This document shows positions 6,509 to 6,918 of a stretch of 6,918 bases of DNA, in pieces. The notes under the pieces were generated by a model. The model did not search any database. It had not been told where the DNA came from and worked only from the letters and a program-made list of their open reading frames with translations. The stretch is from contig JAQBNQ010000042.1 in assembly GCA_028288545.1 (NCBI GenBank), forward strand, positions 1-6,918, read 5' to 3'. This DNA comes from Bacteroidota bacterium (lineage in GTDB: Bacteria > Bacteroidota > Bacteroidia > Chitinophagales > LD1). The first letter of the stretch is position 1; the number at the start of each line of letters is the position of its first letter. The translations under genes were made by a program, and so were the position numbers.

Positions 6509-6918
6509 CTAAGGCGGGGTTAAATCGCGGTCGGTGATGGTAACAAAACCCGATAAGAGCAGGGCATTGGCTGCGTTGTAAACGTCTACCTTATAATACC
6601 CGGGTTTAAAAAAGTAAATCTCCTTCACCACACTTTTCCAATAAGCTTTTGTATGTGATGTAAGTTCGGCGGCCAATTCGCCGTCGTGGTCGTTTTTCAT
6701 AAAAAAGACCTTGTAATTTAACTTAGAGGTGTTGAGAGGGCCTTTGCTTTTAACAATGGACAGCAACTTCATTTTGCCGCCCGACCAGTTAAACTGGTCG
6801 CTTTTACCTTTGCAGTGGCCTGTACTATCCAGTTTTGTGCAAAACCAGATATCATAATTCCCGGCCTTAACAGCCGAACCCAATAAAAGAAGTATCAGAA
6901 AGGTAAAAATGTGTTTCA
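6509..6918 (-). CDS. Small secreted protein of unknown function, start codon cut by one base at window edge
   Basis: The frame runs from the window edge to a TAG at 6511-6509. The last two window bases read TG on the minus strand, directly before KHIFTFLILLLLGSAVKA. If the missing base is A, this is an ATG giving a 136-residue protein with a textbook signal peptide, cleaved after VKA at residue 19. A TTG at 6883 inside the hydrophobic core could be mistaken for a start but would destroy the signal. The mature part opens GNYDIWFCTKLDSTGHC. It has just two cysteines (27 and 36), which could form one disulfide, and then looks like mixed beta strands, including a KPGYYKVDVYNA stretch. There is no lipobox and no T9SS domain, so a periplasmic location is likely. 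I do not recognise the family. It is convergent with the propeller gene, with 3 bp between stops. Confidence 0.75.
   Translation of the reverse strand, partial: KHIFTFLILLLLGSAVKAGNYDIWFCTKLDSTGHCKGKSDQFNWSGGKMKLLSIVKSKGPLNTSKLNYKVFFMKNDHDGELAAELTSHTKAYWKSVVKEIYFFKPGYYKVDVYNAANALLLSGFVTITDRDLTPP

Overview
The window reads as an ordinary chromosomal segment from a member of the Bacteroidota. Three things support this. One secreted protein ends in a type IX secretion (T9SS) sorting domain. Two genes have upstream boxes matching the Bacteroidota sigma consensus (TAnnTTTG with an upstream TTG). Gene starts lie in AT-rich leaders without an obvious Shine-Dalgarno sequence. A more precise taxon cannot be given from the sequence alone. 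No phage, IS element, CRISPR array or RNA gene was seen.

Layout from left to right. Positions 1-591 (minus) hold the N-terminal coiled-coil part of a DUF164/COG1579-type C4 zinc-ribbon protein, cut by the window edge. It sits 2 bp downstream of a long-form Nif3/DUF34 metal protein (594-1688, minus), so the two form a tight operon. A 148-bp gap follows, with a weak terminator-like hairpin and a short cysteine-containing ORF of doubtful status. Upstream of that lies a NifS/IscS-type cysteine desulfurase (1837-3003, minus) with its own well-matched promoter. CTP synthase pyrG (3121-4779, minus) comes next, also with a promoter-like box. A 118-bp intergenic region separates pyrG from a divergent plus-strand gene (4898-6505). 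That gene encodes a secreted protein made of seven SBBP-like repeats of about 61 residues, predicted to form a beta-propeller, followed by a T9SS type A sorting domain. Convergent to it, with 3 bp between the stops, is a small secreted protein of unknown function (6509-6918, minus). Its start codon is cut by the window edge by a single base.

The left half is housekeeping: sulfur mobilisation for Fe-S clusters and thiolated tRNA, CTP synthesis, and a conserved Nif3/zinc-ribbon pair whose exact role is unsettled. The right half is envelope or secretome. I found no convincing new multi-gene system. The observations most worth checking are the two similarly placed promoters, the Cys-rich short ORF ahead of nif3, the exactly seven-unit propeller, and the uncharacterised small secreted protein.
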